This document shows positions 1-11,700 of a stretch of 64,000 bases of DNA, in pieces (position 1 is the stretch's first letter; each line of letters starts with the position of its first letter). Under the pieces are notes generated by a model that saw nothing but the letters and a program-made list of their open reading frames with translations, did not search any database and was not told where the DNA came from. The position numbers were made by a program, and so were the translations under genes. Location: the NCBI RefSeq assembly GCF_907165205.1, contig NC_058189.1, positions 35,490,270 to 35,554,269 of the forward strand, in the 5' to 3' direction. The stretch is from Coccinella septempunctata. Its lineage: Eukaryota; Arthropoda; Insecta; Coleoptera; Coccinellidae.

Positions 1-2240
1 CTGATAGCCATAAAGAATTTTGGCAATCAGAGTGGAATTCATGTAATCTCTTTATTAAAGGTTTGATTATTGATCCTTAAAAAAAGTCCCTGGCTTTGAT
101 CTTCCTAGAAAAAATGTAAATTGTAAATTGTATATTTGTTTGGTTATGTTCGTCGATGTATTCAAGTAAATTTGTTCATTCTCGCCCTTCATGTATTGCC
201 CTTTGCCCTGATTTTATGTTTACATCTAATTTTTACAATGCTTGTTCAGGCATCTATGTTTTTTTTTGTTCTAGTCTGATTTCACATTTTATCTTCTCTA
301 CAATCCTGATAAAGTCTGATGATACATACGAAATGTCGACTTTTGAATGAAGTTTTGTTAACACTTTAATTTTCCCTCATTGCCGTGAAATCCTTATACC
401 TTTTAATTAAGGACGTGATCTTTTATGAATCAATATTATTTATTCGTAAAATTAGAACAGTTGCAAAAATCAAGGCCTTGCGACGTTAGGGAGCTTCGCA
501 ACACATTACTAGAATCCGCAGTAAAATCTTTTGTTATTCGTGTCTTTCGCAAAAAAACGAGTGAGTTGAAGATCTAAAACTCTCATTGGTACCTACAAAT
601 CGTATCAATATCGTTCAAGTATCTTCCAAGGGCCAATTCACCATGCTTACTCCCCTTGGGCCAAATTTGGTGGAATTAATTACTCATTTCGATTCATGCA
701 ATCGAGCAATTTATATTATACTGTTGTCTTATTAATAGAAACCTACAGTACAAATGCGTTAAGAATTGAAGAGTGGCTCTGCATATCTCTCAACATTAAC
801 ACTTTGAATTTCGAAAGATAAGTTATATCGGTTCATTATGGAGAATAGTGGGCATTCATTGCCATGCAGAAATATTTCTTCATCTTCAGTCGCCTTGTAG
901 AATAATCCATCAGTTGATTCTAGGACCCATTCAGTCGTTCTATATTTCGCACGATTTTAGAGCAGAATCATGACTCTCCGAGAAGTGTAACGCTATTATA
1001 TAAACTAATTATGGGAGATCGTGAATAATAACGTCCTATGTTCTATAGACTCAACCGACAATTTAAAAATGAATGCGTTCAAAGAAAATCAGATTACACA
1101 CTATTCCGAACGAATTGGGAAATCTAAAATTTGACATAATTTATATTAATGGTTCGGAAGAAATTGGTTGCTATTTGAATTTCTAGCTGAATGGTCCATT
1201 GTTGTATCACGATCACCCTTAAGTGTGCAACAAATCGAATCAGTAAAAATTTATAATAACGGTGGAATTAATATTATTCGAGATTTCACAACGTCGAAAC
1301 TTCCATCAGGTAAATGAAAATGATGAAACCAGTTTGTATCAAAAATCAATATTTAAGATTTCCTTCTTCTCAAAAACGCCGTGCATTCACAGTTAAAATT
1401 GTAACTTTTAGATCAAGATATCATAAAGGTCGACAGACGTAACTCATCTTACCTAAAAACAGAATGGAAGGAATAAAACAAAAAGGTCTTTTCATTTAAC
1501 TCACAATCAACATGTGGTGTCAAATTTCATTTCATTTCATTGCTGTATCCCGTTACCGAGAATAAATCTACAAAAAAATCGAAAACAAAACTATCGGTGC
1601 GATCAAACCTATAATTTCTTAGCGCTACTTGCGACTGTGTGTCCTCCTGTGAATGAAGAGACCTACAGATGAGACTGACCTACTTTACCATACTAGTGCA
1701 GTTAATTGGTATTTTATGGCAGTAGGTATGGAGAACTAAGGCACAAAATTCATTTTTTTCCTGAATGAAATACAAACAGGTACAAGTTCATTATAAATGA
1801 GGACATCGGAAAACACAAACATAAGAGATGATGGAAACATTCCAAATAATGTGTCCATAATGTATTTTTCTTAGTATCTACCTATTCGGAATTTTTATCG
1901 TCATGGAGGTTTTTCGTCGATTATATTACCAATTTTCAGTTCTTCACCAAGGCAAGCTTCAAACTCATCCAGGAATCATATACGGAAAAAACTGCAGATT
2001 TCAACATATCTATATATACCTACATAATCCAGAAATTATCATCAGCTTCTTTCAGAAATTGTATGTATATTTTCTTTTCGAAATGCACTGAATCTAATGC
2101 GCTTGTAATATTTTTGTTCCAAAGTTCACTTTTAGGAAATTCAATACTCAATACCTGAATTCTCTCAATAATTAGGTTTTTGTTACGGTAAATATACGTT
2201 GGTAGTTAACATGAAAACCCTGATGAGAACATTGAAGAAA
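1..2240. other. AT-rich intergenic sequence, nothing recognised
   Basis: I read both strands and found only short chance open frames (62-64 codons) with no motif, plus simple A/T runs. No RNA gene or transposon terminus was recognised. Confidence 0.5.
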
Positions 2241-2360
2241 AATATTTTCATCGGCCGGTAAAGTGCCACTTCACTTTTAATCCCGCAGGAATAAAAAGAA
2301 TCCTTAAAATGAATCCTTTCACTCCCTAAAAAAGTGCATAATAGTTATTTTCTTATCAAG

Positions 2361-2465
2361 TGCGGAAAGTCATAGGTACTTGCCCGCACGACACTGCCGT
2401 TGCCCGAACGATGCAAAGCAGAGTTCGGGTTAGCAGTTGAGTACGGGCAAGACACTTTCCGCAAG
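2361..2465. repeat. Short inverted-repeat unit (GTGCGGAAAG / CTTTCCGCA)
   Basis: The left end reads TGCGGAAAGT followed by ACTTGCCCGC; the right end reads ACGGGCAAGACACTTTCCGC, so the two ends are imperfect inverted repeats about 105 bp apart. This resembles a tiny MITE or a hairpin-forming repeat. The family is unknown. Confidence 0.45.
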
Positions 2466-2629
2466 AGTTAGGAACAATATTTTTTCTACCAGCGCACTTG
2501 AAATATATAAATATATCCATTTCACGAAAAAGATCATATCTCATTTGATTAATTCATTTATAATGACAGACGTAATTCTGCATGTCGTTACCATGGATAT
2601 CCCATCGTCGGCGTTCGGTGCATATATAC

Positions 2630-2867
2630 CATAGACATAGAGACATGGACTGAGCAATGTCAGCATGAAAATGTCTTTTTTATAGAAAGAGAGGAATGAT
2701 CGTCGGGCATTTACCTGTCTCTTTTTTGTTCACATAGTGGGAGTGTGGACCAATCAAAATTCTAGAAAAAGACAACTGCATGCCCGACGTGTGTTTCTCT
2801 CTGTCACTTTTTTTGACCGTATTTCATGCATAGGTATAAAGGCACAGTCCATGTCTATATGTCTATG
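2630..2867 (+). mobile_element. MITE, CATAGACATAG family, copy 1
   Basis: The element starts CATAGACATAGAGACATGG and ends with the inverse of CATAGACATATAGACATGG. It is 238 bp with no coding capacity. The flanking octamers ATATATAC and ATAGAGAC agree at 6 of 8 positions, consistent with a decayed 8-bp target duplication. The interior shares tracts with the copy at 6567-6789 in the opposite orientation, for example a TTTTTTTGACCGT tract next to a GCATGAAA-like tract. An 8-bp duplication points to hAT- or P-type transposases; I cannot decide between them. Confidence 0.7.
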
Positions 2868-2903
2868 ATAGAGACATAGAATTTAATTTACTCTATAATA
2901 TTT

Positions 2904-3050
2904 GCGTGCGGGAAAAACTCCTGCTAATCCATTCCCGCACGAAAATGCTTGCGGGAAAGAAATAGCAGGCGTTTTTCCCGCACCTTTTGGGAAAGTGACG
3001 CTTTGCAAGTGCGTGCGGGAAAAAGTTAAATGCGCACGCTTGTAGAAAAA
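2904..3050. repeat. Cluster of GTGCGGGAAAA / TTTTCCCGCA motifs
   Basis: Within about 150 bp the pentamer GCGGG followed by A-runs, or its inverse, recurs at least five times in both orientations (GTGCGGGAAAAA, TTCCCGCACG, TGCGGGAAAG, TTTTCCCGCACC, GTGCGGGAAAAAG). These are probably subterminal motifs of a DNA transposon; the same vocabulary occurs at 2361-2465, on the other side of the MITE at 2630-2867. Confidence 0.4.
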
Positions 3051-3059
3051 TAAATAAAT

Positions 3060-4170
3060 CGAATCAATTAATCTAACAGTTCACTGTCCAAATTTTTGAT
3101 ATCAATTCCGAATAAAAGATGGCTCGTCAATTCCATGCAGGAGATATAATGGTTTGAATTCCCATTCAAATTCGGAAAATACTCAGTACCGTGAAATAGA
3201 GTGATTTCATGGTTTTTTCAAGTTTATATGGTATTACGTCGAAACTATTTTCACAAAATACGTCGAATTCCAAGTATGCCTAATGAAGCATTATCCAGAA
3301 AATTTCGATTCTTCATACAGGGTGCTTTATTGGGTAATGCAGATACAATCAGCCTAGATAGAGGTTACCGAAGTTAAACAACCTATATTTTATGAGTCTA
3401 CCATTCTTTGCAACCGCAAGATACAGGCTCATTTACTAATTTTTTCCATTTGTTCAAATAATCATAATTCAAATAATCATAATTCACCCCTTACATTTCT
3501 ATGATAATTTATCCGTTTGTTCTTTATCAGCAGTGCTATCGATTAACAGAATGAAAAAGTCTCATTTCAGGTCCGGCTCCAGTCGAAACAACACCTTCTA
3601 TATCAATATTTCGAAATTTCATTTACGTATTTGGGAAGAGCAGAAAAAATAAGTAAGATTAAATGCATTTGGTGTTTCCGCATACAACTTCTTCACTTGT
3701 TAGCTTGAGTCAAAGTTAGATATGTTTCGAAAATCGGGTGGCACAAAAGTTGATAATATAAATTGTTTTCCCCAAATGGTATAATACTTTTCCAGCTTAA
3801 ATCATCAACTCTTATATTCTTCTAATTTCTTGATCCCAACCTTATTGAAAAACTAGAGGACTAGAGGATGTCCGTATTTTGGACAAAGTTTATAGTTAAT
3901 CAAGTTTCAAAAACACCTTGTATGCTTGAATTGATTATCACATTGCGCCCTATGAAAAAAAAGAATTGAACAAGAGGAAGGTTGCTCATTTTATTTATTG
4001 AAACACATATACATTATACAAAAAAAATCGACGTATATGGTTCAACGGGTTTCGAAGATTAGTATAAAATATACATATAACAGATATCATCCGACGATTT
4101 TCAAATAATGCCGCGTCCCTATCAGAAAAATATTCACACAAAAAATGAAAAATATAACAATCACTGATAA
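3060..4170. other. Intergenic sequence; isolated transposon-end motif only
   Basis: No coding feature is visible. An ACAGGGTGCTTTATTGG sequence at about 3318 looks like one end of the TACAGGGTG inverted-repeat families seen elsewhere in this window, but no partner end was found. Confidence 0.4.
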
Positions 4171-4173
4171 CCT

Positions 4174-5112
4174 TTCTTCTTCTTCTTCCACTTTTGAATA
4201 GGACTATGTCCTGTGTTTTCTGCTTTCTGCCTGTTATTGTGTTTCCTGGGACAACGAGTTCCAGCTCTCTTTCCAACGCTTTGGAGGGCGCCCTAATGGT
4301 CTGCGTGTGCTGGGTTTTTGTGTTTCCGCCCATTTGGCTAGTCTCTCATCCGGCATCCTCTCCACGTGGTCTCTCCAGAACCTCCTGCGTGCTCTCACCC
4401 ATCTGACGACATCCTGCACCTCCAGTTCTTCCCTTATGTCTGAACTCCTCACATGGTCTCTGAGTGTTATCCCTTTGATTGATCTTAGTATCCTCATTTC
4501 GGTTGTTCTCGCCATTCTCTTCGTTGTCGACGTTTCTGCCCTCGTTTCGGCGGCGTATGTGAGCACTGGTCTCACACACGCTTTGTATATGCGTGTTTTC
4601 GCTTTGTGACTCATGGTTTTGTTGTTCCAGACTATATCTCTGAGGCAGCCTCCGATCTTATCTACTTTGTGCGCCTGTGTTCGGACTTCTTCTACGATGC
4701 GTCGTTCACTGGATACTGTCACTCCTAGGTAGATAAATCTTGACACTTGCTCTAGGATTTCTCCGTTAATTACTATCTTGCATCGGATAGGCTCTTTGGC
4801 GAAAACCATGGTCTTCGATTTCTCGCATTCTCGCAATCATATTCAGCTCTTCTGCAGCTTTTGTGAATTCGTATGCAAGGCGCTGGAGGTCATCTTCATC
4901 TTCAGCTGTTAGAAAGACGTCGTCAGCATAGCACATAATACTCAAGGAGCGGCGTCCCATCTTATAGCCTGCCCGTATCGTCTTCACTCTTTCAACAATT
5001 CGGTCCATTACAAGATTGAAAAGTAGTGGACTCAGGCTGTCCCCTTGTCGTATGCCAGTGGATATGCTGATCTCCTCAGATAATCCACATTGTGTTTTTA
5101 TCCTTTCTATGT
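4174..5112 (-). pseudogene. RTE-like non-LTR retrotransposon fragment (RT C-terminal part)
   Basis: Two overlapping minus-strand frames (4766-5008 and 4234-4836) together encode the back half of a LINE reverse transcriptase. They carry RQGDSLSPLLFN-like palm sequence just before 5008 (partly in another frame), the catalytic CYADD motif, then a thumb/C-terminal region with IYKACVRPVLTYAAET and a GRPPKRW tail typical of RTE-type elements. The 5' half, including the endonuclease, is absent. At least one frameshift near 4830 separates the frames. The 3' end (low coordinate) ends in a TTC microsatellite, a GAAGAA tail in element orientation, as RTE copies often do. The 5' break at about 5112 lies exactly where a SINE begins. 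Confidence 0.75.
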
Positions 5113-5462
5113 CTTAAATCTAAATCTCAGTGAACTTCTCAAAGAGTTTCTAACCCTCAACCTTAACCTACCCAAAGAACCAACAAAGAAGTCGATATTA
5201 CCTCCCACTGTACAAGCAAGATGTAATACTCTATTTATGTGAAAATTTGCATTATAATTGGTTTTGCTCACAGCACACCGAAATAAAGAAGTATTTCTAG
5301 TTATTCGACACGGGATATCGAAGTATACCCTGCTCAAAAGCTCAGGGCAGTCTAGGGTCCCGTATCGAATAGAAAATTTCTTCTTCTCCAGCTCGGGATC
5401 GAATTCACCACCTTGCGGTATACTAAGCCGACGCTTTAACCACCAAGTCACGGACGCTAATT
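5113..5462 (-). mobile_element. tRNA-derived SINE
   Basis: On the minus strand the sequence begins with a tRNA-like head: GTGACTTGGTGGTTAAAGCG resembles an A box, and GAATTCGATCCC matches the B-box pattern, about 30-40 nt apart as in tRNAs. A GAGAAGAAGAAA stretch and a body of unrelated sequence extend to about 5113. The long open frame over this interval (114 codons) has no protein motif and I treat it as incidental. Family unknown. Confidence 0.55.
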
Positions 5463-5487
5463 CCAGCTTATTAAGTAAATTAATTCA

Positions 5488-5680
5488 TACAGGATGTCCG
5501 AGTTGAAGTGTCCCTTATTCCACCTTACTGCGGAAACTAAAGAAGCTAGAAGAAAAAGTTAAATACAAAACTTGTCTGTAATCGATTGAACTTTTATTTT
5601 TCATAACCCACCTTCATACAGGCTTCTCCGTTTTTTCCCTGTTGGTATCAACTTCCTTATTTTTAATGGAACATCCTGTA
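5488..5680. mobile_element. MITE with TACAGGATGT termini
   Basis: The left end TACAGGATGTCC and right end GGAACATCCTGTA are inverted repeats about 193 bp apart, with no coding capacity. The ends resemble the TACAGGGTG class seen at 14350, 16276 and 30425, which use mariner-like TA targets. Confidence 0.55.
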
Positions 5681-6566
5681 TATTATTGCATTTTTGAATT
5701 CCTTGTCGAATTTTGAAGAAACTTTGGTTTATCAACCACTGTCCTATAGCACCGATTCTGAGATATTCGATTTTTGCCTAAAATTTTGACAACTATAGGT
5801 GCTCACTAAAATAGCTGATATTAGTTTTCCCATAAATGTATCAGAACCAAATTTTGCTCAGCTCTTGTCAACATTTTGGATCATACGTTAGCATAATTTT
5901 TCGTAATGAGCGTATTTCTGCGCAAATGAACGAGAATCACGAAAAATAGTGTTTCCCAACGTGTTTCACACAATATTTATTTTAATTCTGAATAAGATGT
6001 GACTATTCCAATGCAAATAAAAACTAACAAAACGTCTATACAAGCGTCCTCCGCAGATGGCTTTTGAATCGCCTAGTGACGGAAATATTTAATTTTTTAC
6101 TTGGTTGCTATGGAAGGAAGTATCGTTCAATCATCAGCTGCGAAATATTTTACGTTTCAAAACGTCAATGAGTTTTCAAAAGTGCTACTTTATATGTCGA
6201 ATTAAAAAAAAAATAATTAGGGTTTGAGTATTAAAAAAATCTCGTAACTCAGACTTGTGAATTCGTGAAGACGGAGGACAGTTTAAACACTCACTCTGGT
6301 GGAATTTTATTTTATGTTCTTAGTCGTTATTTTAATGTTTTTCTGGTAATTTTCTGCTTGATTGATAACTCCATCACTACTTTATATAAGCGTCGGTTAT
6401 TACTTATAATTTTCAAATAAAAATATTCCGTAAAAGGTACACAATATCGAGTTTTACCAAGCGTACCTTCTTGGTGTAAAATTGAATTTTTTTTATGTTG
6501 CCTTGACATTTTGATTAATATATCTAACCTTAAAAATGATTATGTTCAATATCACTTGGTACAAAC
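5681..6566. other. Intergenic sequence, nothing recognised
   Basis: AT-rich, with only short open frames lacking motifs. No repeat terminus was recognised. Confidence 0.4.
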
Positions 6567-6789
6567 CATAGACTATCTGTGCATGAAAAACGGTCAAAAA
6601 AAGTGACATAGAGAAACTGAACATCGGCCTCGGGCCTGCTGGTTGTTTTTTTATAGAATTTTGATTGGTTCGCACTCACCAATATGTCAACAGAAAAGAG
6701 AGAGGTATTGGCCCGGCCATCATTTCTCTCTTTCTATAAAATAGAAAATTTAATGCTAGTATTGCTCAGTCTATGTCTCTATGTCTATT
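6567..6789 (-). mobile_element. MITE, CATAGACATAG family, copy 2
   Basis: This is the inverse of the family at 2630-2867: its right end read backwards is AATAGACATAGAGACATAG, and its left end starts CATAGACTATCTGTGCATG. Flanking octamers GTACAAAC and GTACGAAC match at 7 of 8 positions, a clear 8-bp target duplication. It is 223 bp and non-coding; the left terminus has lost part of the inverted repeat relative to copy 1. Confidence 0.75.
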
Positions 6790-8679
6790 GTACGAACCGT
6801 GTAACTACCGCCATCTATGAGTCGGATACAGAAATGAATTAATGGGATATATCAGATTTCAAAATATATTCGTATAAAAGTTCATTACAATATTGACAGT
6901 AGTTTCAGTTTTCTACCTATCCTAGAGGCTAGGTTACCCTGTCTAATAAAGATCTAGTATTAACTTTCCTCGAAGCAAAACAGAAAATTGAGGATACTCA
7001 TTGAATTTTCCTAATATAATTCTTGTTGTCGTAGATGTGATAATTACAACTTATGTCAATATCGTCAATGAATAAATAGAAAAAAGGCAAAATTGTGAGA
7101 AACCCAGATAGATATTTCGTGGAATTAGAAAAAGGTATAGGAAAGTGTATTTGTGGAATATCTTGATCTAAATGTTGATTATTGGCAAACAATATACATT
7201 TCGAAACAATAATCATTATTTCATTATCATGCTGAATTATATCTCTTTACAAATAAATTAGGCATGTACTACCTTAAATTACCTTACAATGGGACATGCT
7301 CAATGAACAGGTCCCATTACGATCTTTCCATTTCAAGAAGTGATGGTTCAATTCGGAAAATCAATCTGATAATAAACTAACTATCACTTCATTCACATAA
7401 CCCGGAAATCGTGCTGAAATATTACCGTTCATCAGTTCATCTGTAATTAAGATTGGATTGATATGGAGTTTAACTAGGAAATTGCTGAATATATTCAAAT
7501 GATCTAATCGAACGTCAACTACACTATTATATTCTTCTCAAAATGTTGTGCTTTTTGAATTCGGTGCCTCAGTTTTGGATCAGCTGATTTCTTGGTGTTA
7601 CAGACCTGGTATTCAGAGGTCTAACGCTATTAATCATATTCATGATATTTTTTGCAGGGTGTAAATGAGTAGATGTCACCGTCACAAATACTGTAGCTGT
7701 TCGATTCGTTTTACAGCGCTTACTTAGATGATATAGCTGCTTAAAGATATCATCCGACAAACAATTTTTGATTTTTTGTTAGTAACCAGGAAACAGAAAT
7801 AAAATTAGACGAACATTCTGTAGGAGCGAGCAAACAATCAAGAAAAAATTTTTGTGTTGTTCCCCTATAGTTGCAAGAGGTGGAAAAAGTCACCCCTGAA
7901 ATTTGTTTGAAAAAAATTTTTTTCTTTATTCATATTATGCTATTGAAAAATCTAGTTTTTGATAGCTTGATTAATTTTGAACAAAAGAAGATTGAAAATT
8001 AACGGACTCTGAGGAAAAATATTCCATCAAGAGATACGTCGCTTGAGCCGTTTAGGCTTGAATTTACCTAATTGGCGTACCTATATCATGCTGACTTCAA
8101 AGAGGATCACCACCGAAATTGTGTTTATTGCCTGCCCTGTTTTCATTTCTGCTCAATTTCATTTCTGTCAGTGCTTGATATTCTTCGAAATTTGTTTGGA
8201 CTCTATTATGAAAAGAAATTAAATATGCATTCGTATAAATATTTTAATGTCTTCACAACGTATCATATCGTATGCTCTGAGTTCTCCTTCTATTTCTTCA
8301 CAGATTATCGTTTTGAGCTAATTTTTTTTTTCCTTTCAGACATTGGAAAAATGTATAGGACACGTACAATACATGCAAGAGAAGAAAAAAGTATGAACAA
8401 TCAAAAAAAAAAAAGTATGAACAATAAAATATAAATTCTGAATTGTATATAAAAAATATTAATTTACGCTATAAAAGCACTCTTTTAATAGTTATGATTT
8501 CACTTCATTTTTGAACGGCTTATCATTGAGATTTTTGAATTTTTTTGGCAATTTGTTGTATAGTTTCATGGCCGCGAAAGATGGGGACAATTCTTATATC
8601 GCAGTACTATGCCTCGGTAGTCGGTATGCACAATATATTTTTATGGGTTGTTTCGTACTAGTGAAAATCTGTATGTTTA
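6790..8679. other. Intergenic sequence, nothing recognised
   Basis: Several open frames up to 120 codons occur (the longest at 8072-8434) but are low-complexity in composition, lack motifs and sit in AT-rich sequence, so I do not call them genes. No RNA gene was recognised. Confidence 0.4.
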
Positions 8680-9481
8680 TTCATAGCGTTCAAATTTGAA
8701 CGTATATAATATAGGAGACACTCCAAGATGGATGTACAGGGAGGGGCAAAATCTTATGCTCTCTGAAAACTGATCTGCATGAATCCTGTGGTTGAAATTG
8801 AAAATGAGTCGGATTGTTCTCTTCTGGGCTCTGAATGCACGAATGCTCGTTGTTGAGTTACCCCATGGAACAACATTATAGCTCAAATAGCTGTATTCTA
8901 TACTATAATAGATCAATAGCAAAGCATCAGATGGAAGTGCACTCTGTGACGCAATATTGCATAATATGAAGTGTTGATTTTTTTGCATACATGATTCACA
9001 CTATATTGCCATTACAAATAAAAACGAACTTTACACATTCGGCTGACTGCAAATAGCCTTTTTGGTGTTGAACAGCAAAAGTTTCGGTAAGTTGTTAACG
9101 AACTTGAAATTTGATTATTTCGGTTTTCTTCAAGTTTACAACAAGTGAACTTTTTTGATACCGATCAATAAAACCTTGAATTACATTTTCACAGAGTGTT
9201 TTAAATTCTAAAAAACTAATTGCTTTGATTGCAACTGAAGTATCGTCAGCGAAAAGAATAACATTAGATGCTATAATGTAATCCGGTAACTCGTTAATGC
9301 AAAGTATAAAGAGCAGCGTTCCTAGAACGGATACCTGAAGTATGCCTACTAGATTAGTAATATTTTTTTGTTTTTTTTTTGTGTGAAATATTGTTATAGA
9401 ATTGTTTACCAAACTATTATTTGTAGAATAATCAATATTTTCTCTTTCATAACCAGGCTGAAGGAGCTCGGTCAATGGCAT
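8680..9481 (-). pseudogene. Jockey/CR1-type LINE reverse-transcriptase fragment
   Basis: The minus-strand frame 9095-9481 contains a degenerate RT palm: VGILQVSVLGTLLFILCIN stands where LINEs have GVPQGSVLGPLLF, followed by the catalytic FADDT motif. The frame at 8677-8988 continues with the conserved thumb-region sequence SYNVVPWGNS and a downstream IRAFRAQKRTIRLI stretch. Both are separated by about 110 bp of out-of-frame sequence. Endonuclease and most of the RT are missing, so this is a dead, 5'-truncated copy. Confidence 0.65.
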
Positions 9482-9890
9482 TTTGGATTTTTATCCATTG
9501 AAGAACATTTATGACTTTAGCCTTGCGGTTTTCACACTCCACTCCAGAGGAAAATTCACTTATCCCAGATATCTCAGATATCAAAAGGATTAAGCTCTGT
9601 TGAAGCCCTTTCCAGGTTTTCGGGCTCGTGGTGGTGGTCGGGTCCGGGTCGCTCCTCGGCTCCCTGCTGTAGGTTGGATTCCTGCTATACCCAAACTTCC
9701 TTTCGGAGCAGACGGTGTTCTTCTGCATTCCCCATGTACTTGCGTACAGTTCTCGCCGTTCCGAGCAGTACCGCCTTCTGCATGACTCTATAGATATTTT
9801 CGTTGAACTGAAGTTTCCTCAAGTTCTCTAGTAGTTTCTTCGGTATCAGGCTTGTAGATGAAATGACAATAGGGATGGTCTTGATATATT

Positions 9891-10679
9891 TCAGCTTCCA
9901 CTGTCTTCTGGTTTGTTCCTCGAGATCTCTGTATTTTGAAATTTTTCAGTGTGCCTATCTAGAAGATTGTTAATATTTGGGATTGCCACGTCGATGAATA
10001 GTGCTTTGTCCTCATCCTTATTGAGCAATATGAGGTCTGGTCTATTGTGGGTTATTTTCCGGTCTATGCGAACCGTGCGATCACAGTAGAGCTTGTGATG
10101 TTCATTTTCCAACACAGCATCCGGATGGTAATTGTAATAAGGAACCTTTTTCGAACTTAGAAGTTGGTGTTTTAGTGCCAATTCTTGGTGAAGAATCTTG
10201 GCAACATCATCATGTCTATTTTTGTGCTCCGTGCCCGCGAACTTCTGACATCTCCCGGTTATGTGCTGGATGGTTTCATGTGTCGCACAGCCATAACGAC
10301 AGCTATCGTCCGCCATTGAGGAATCCTTGGCGATATATTTCATGTAATTTCTTGTTGGAATCGCCTGATCCTGGATGGCGAGCATGAAGCCCTCTGTCTC
10401 AGGAAACAACCTTCCGGAAGTCAACCAGTAGTTCGACGCAGATATGTCGACGTAATCATGGTTGACCTCGTTCTGGTGCCTTCCATGCAAAGGTTTGCCA
10501 ATCAGTTTCTGCATTTTACTTTCTGCAGAGTGTTCGACGGTTTCAAAGTGATCCTGTTGTAGCTTTAATGGTGTAGAACTATCAGCAACACAAACTACTC
10601 GATGGAGTTCTGACGAAGCAGCCTTGTTCAGGAAATATTTTCGAAGTCCTTCAATTTCCTGGGACATACGGTTGGACAA
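9891..10679 (-). pseudogene. LINE restriction-like endonuclease domain
   Basis: The 262-codon frame contains a zinc-knuckle-like CRYGCATHETIQHITGRC (C-x3-C-x7-H-x4-C) and then RPDLILLNKDEDKALFIDV, a PD-x(11-13)-D nuclease core as in R2-type retrotransposons. In an active element this domain nicks the target DNA to start target-primed reverse transcription. It is out of frame with the RT fragment, separated by about 70 bp of shifted sequence, and C-terminal coding similarity continues in shifted frames down to about 9700. Confidence 0.75.
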
Positions 10680-10746
10680 ATCAACAATTCCTCTACCTCC
10701 AAGATGTGGCAGCTCCGTCCGTTCTATTGAGCTTTTGGGGTGATAT

Positions 10747-11696
10747 TTATTTTATTAAGTCAGCATCGTCCTTATTTTTCTCTGTAAAGCTGCTAAAATC
10801 GGTGGTCGTCCAAGAGATGATACCAAATGAATAGCCCATCTCCGAGCAAGCGTAGGTGTTAATCGCTTTTATCAGATTCTTGCTGTTAAGACCAGTTCTC
10901 ATTATCCTTCTCAATCTTCGGGTGAACTCCTCCGTTAATTCTTTCTTCATCTGGGTCTGATTGATTTTTCTTGCCTGTTTTATGCATAGATACTTGTATG
11001 TGTCTCCTTCCTTTAATGCTTCAATTTCTGCACCTTCCTTGAGTTTGAACGCACCATCTTCTATTTTCCCTCTCGTTATGTTCAGCAGTCGCCATTTTTT
11101 TAGTCCAAACTTCATTTTGATGTCTTCCGAGAATCCTTCCACTATTTTAAGCATATCGTCCATGTAAAGGAGATGATTCAGTTTCATCATAGTTCTACTG
11201 CCGCTCTTGATGGAAAATCCGTAGTTCGTAGAATTCAATCTATGAGACAAGGGATTCAGGGCCATGCAGAACAACAGAGTGCTCAGCGAGTCTCCTTGGA
11301 AAATTCCGCGTCTTATTGGAATAGGTCCTGTTGTAATGGTGCTTTCATTTGAAGACTAGTACGCCAGGTTGACATGGCTTTTTTCAGGAACTTAACAATA
11401 TTGGGATTCACCTTGTAAATCTTCAAGATCGTCAAGAGCCATTCGTGAGGTATAGAATCGAATGCTTTTTTGTAGTCTATGTACGCAGCGTACAGATTCC
11501 CTCGCTTGGAGAACGCTTGATTGCAGATAACTGACTCTATTATTAGTTGTTCTTTGCACCCTCGGCTGTCTTTGGTGCATCCTTTCTGTTGCATGGCGAT
11601 GATGTTATTCCTGTCGCAATGGTTGTGAATTCGGTTCGAAATGCACGATGTGATCAATTTGTACATCGTTAGAAGACATGTGATTGGTAGGTACAT
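10747..11696 (-). pseudogene. LINE reverse transcriptase (R2/R4-like), frameshifted
   Basis: The frame 11313-11696 carries the RT fingers/palm with AAYIDYKKAFDSIPHEWLL, the first catalytic aspartate region. It breaks near 11345; a GIFQGDSLSTLLFCMALNP stretch follows in another frame, and 10747-11274 continues with LLYMDDMLKIV, the YMDD box. Thumb sequence with RRLRRIMRTGLNSKNLIKAI follows. The N-terminal DNA-binding region is missing and at least one frameshift disables it. Confidence 0.75.
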
Positions 11697-11700
11697 ATTT

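Larger units (their letters stand above)
9509..11700 (-). mobile_element. R2/R4-type LINE with restriction-like endonuclease, broken copy 1
   Basis: A minus-strand LINE copy carrying an RT fragment (10747-11696) and an endonuclease fragment (9891-10679). Its 3' end at about 9509 is fixed by comparison with the second copy: both terminate in the same sequence (TTATGACTTTAGCCTTGCGG on the plus strand). It is 5'-truncated near 11700, inside the RT. The order RT followed by C-terminal CCHC and PD-(D/E)xK-like nuclease, without an apurinic endonuclease frame, is the layout of the R2/R4/Dong/NeSL groups. Confidence 0.75.

Noticed and set aside
5107..5451. 114-codon minus-strand frame
   Set aside because: Coincides with the tRNA-derived SINE body and has no protein motif.
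8072..8434. 120-codon open frame
   Set aside because: AT-rich, no motif, no promoter or splice context, and composition equals the surrounding intergenic DNA.
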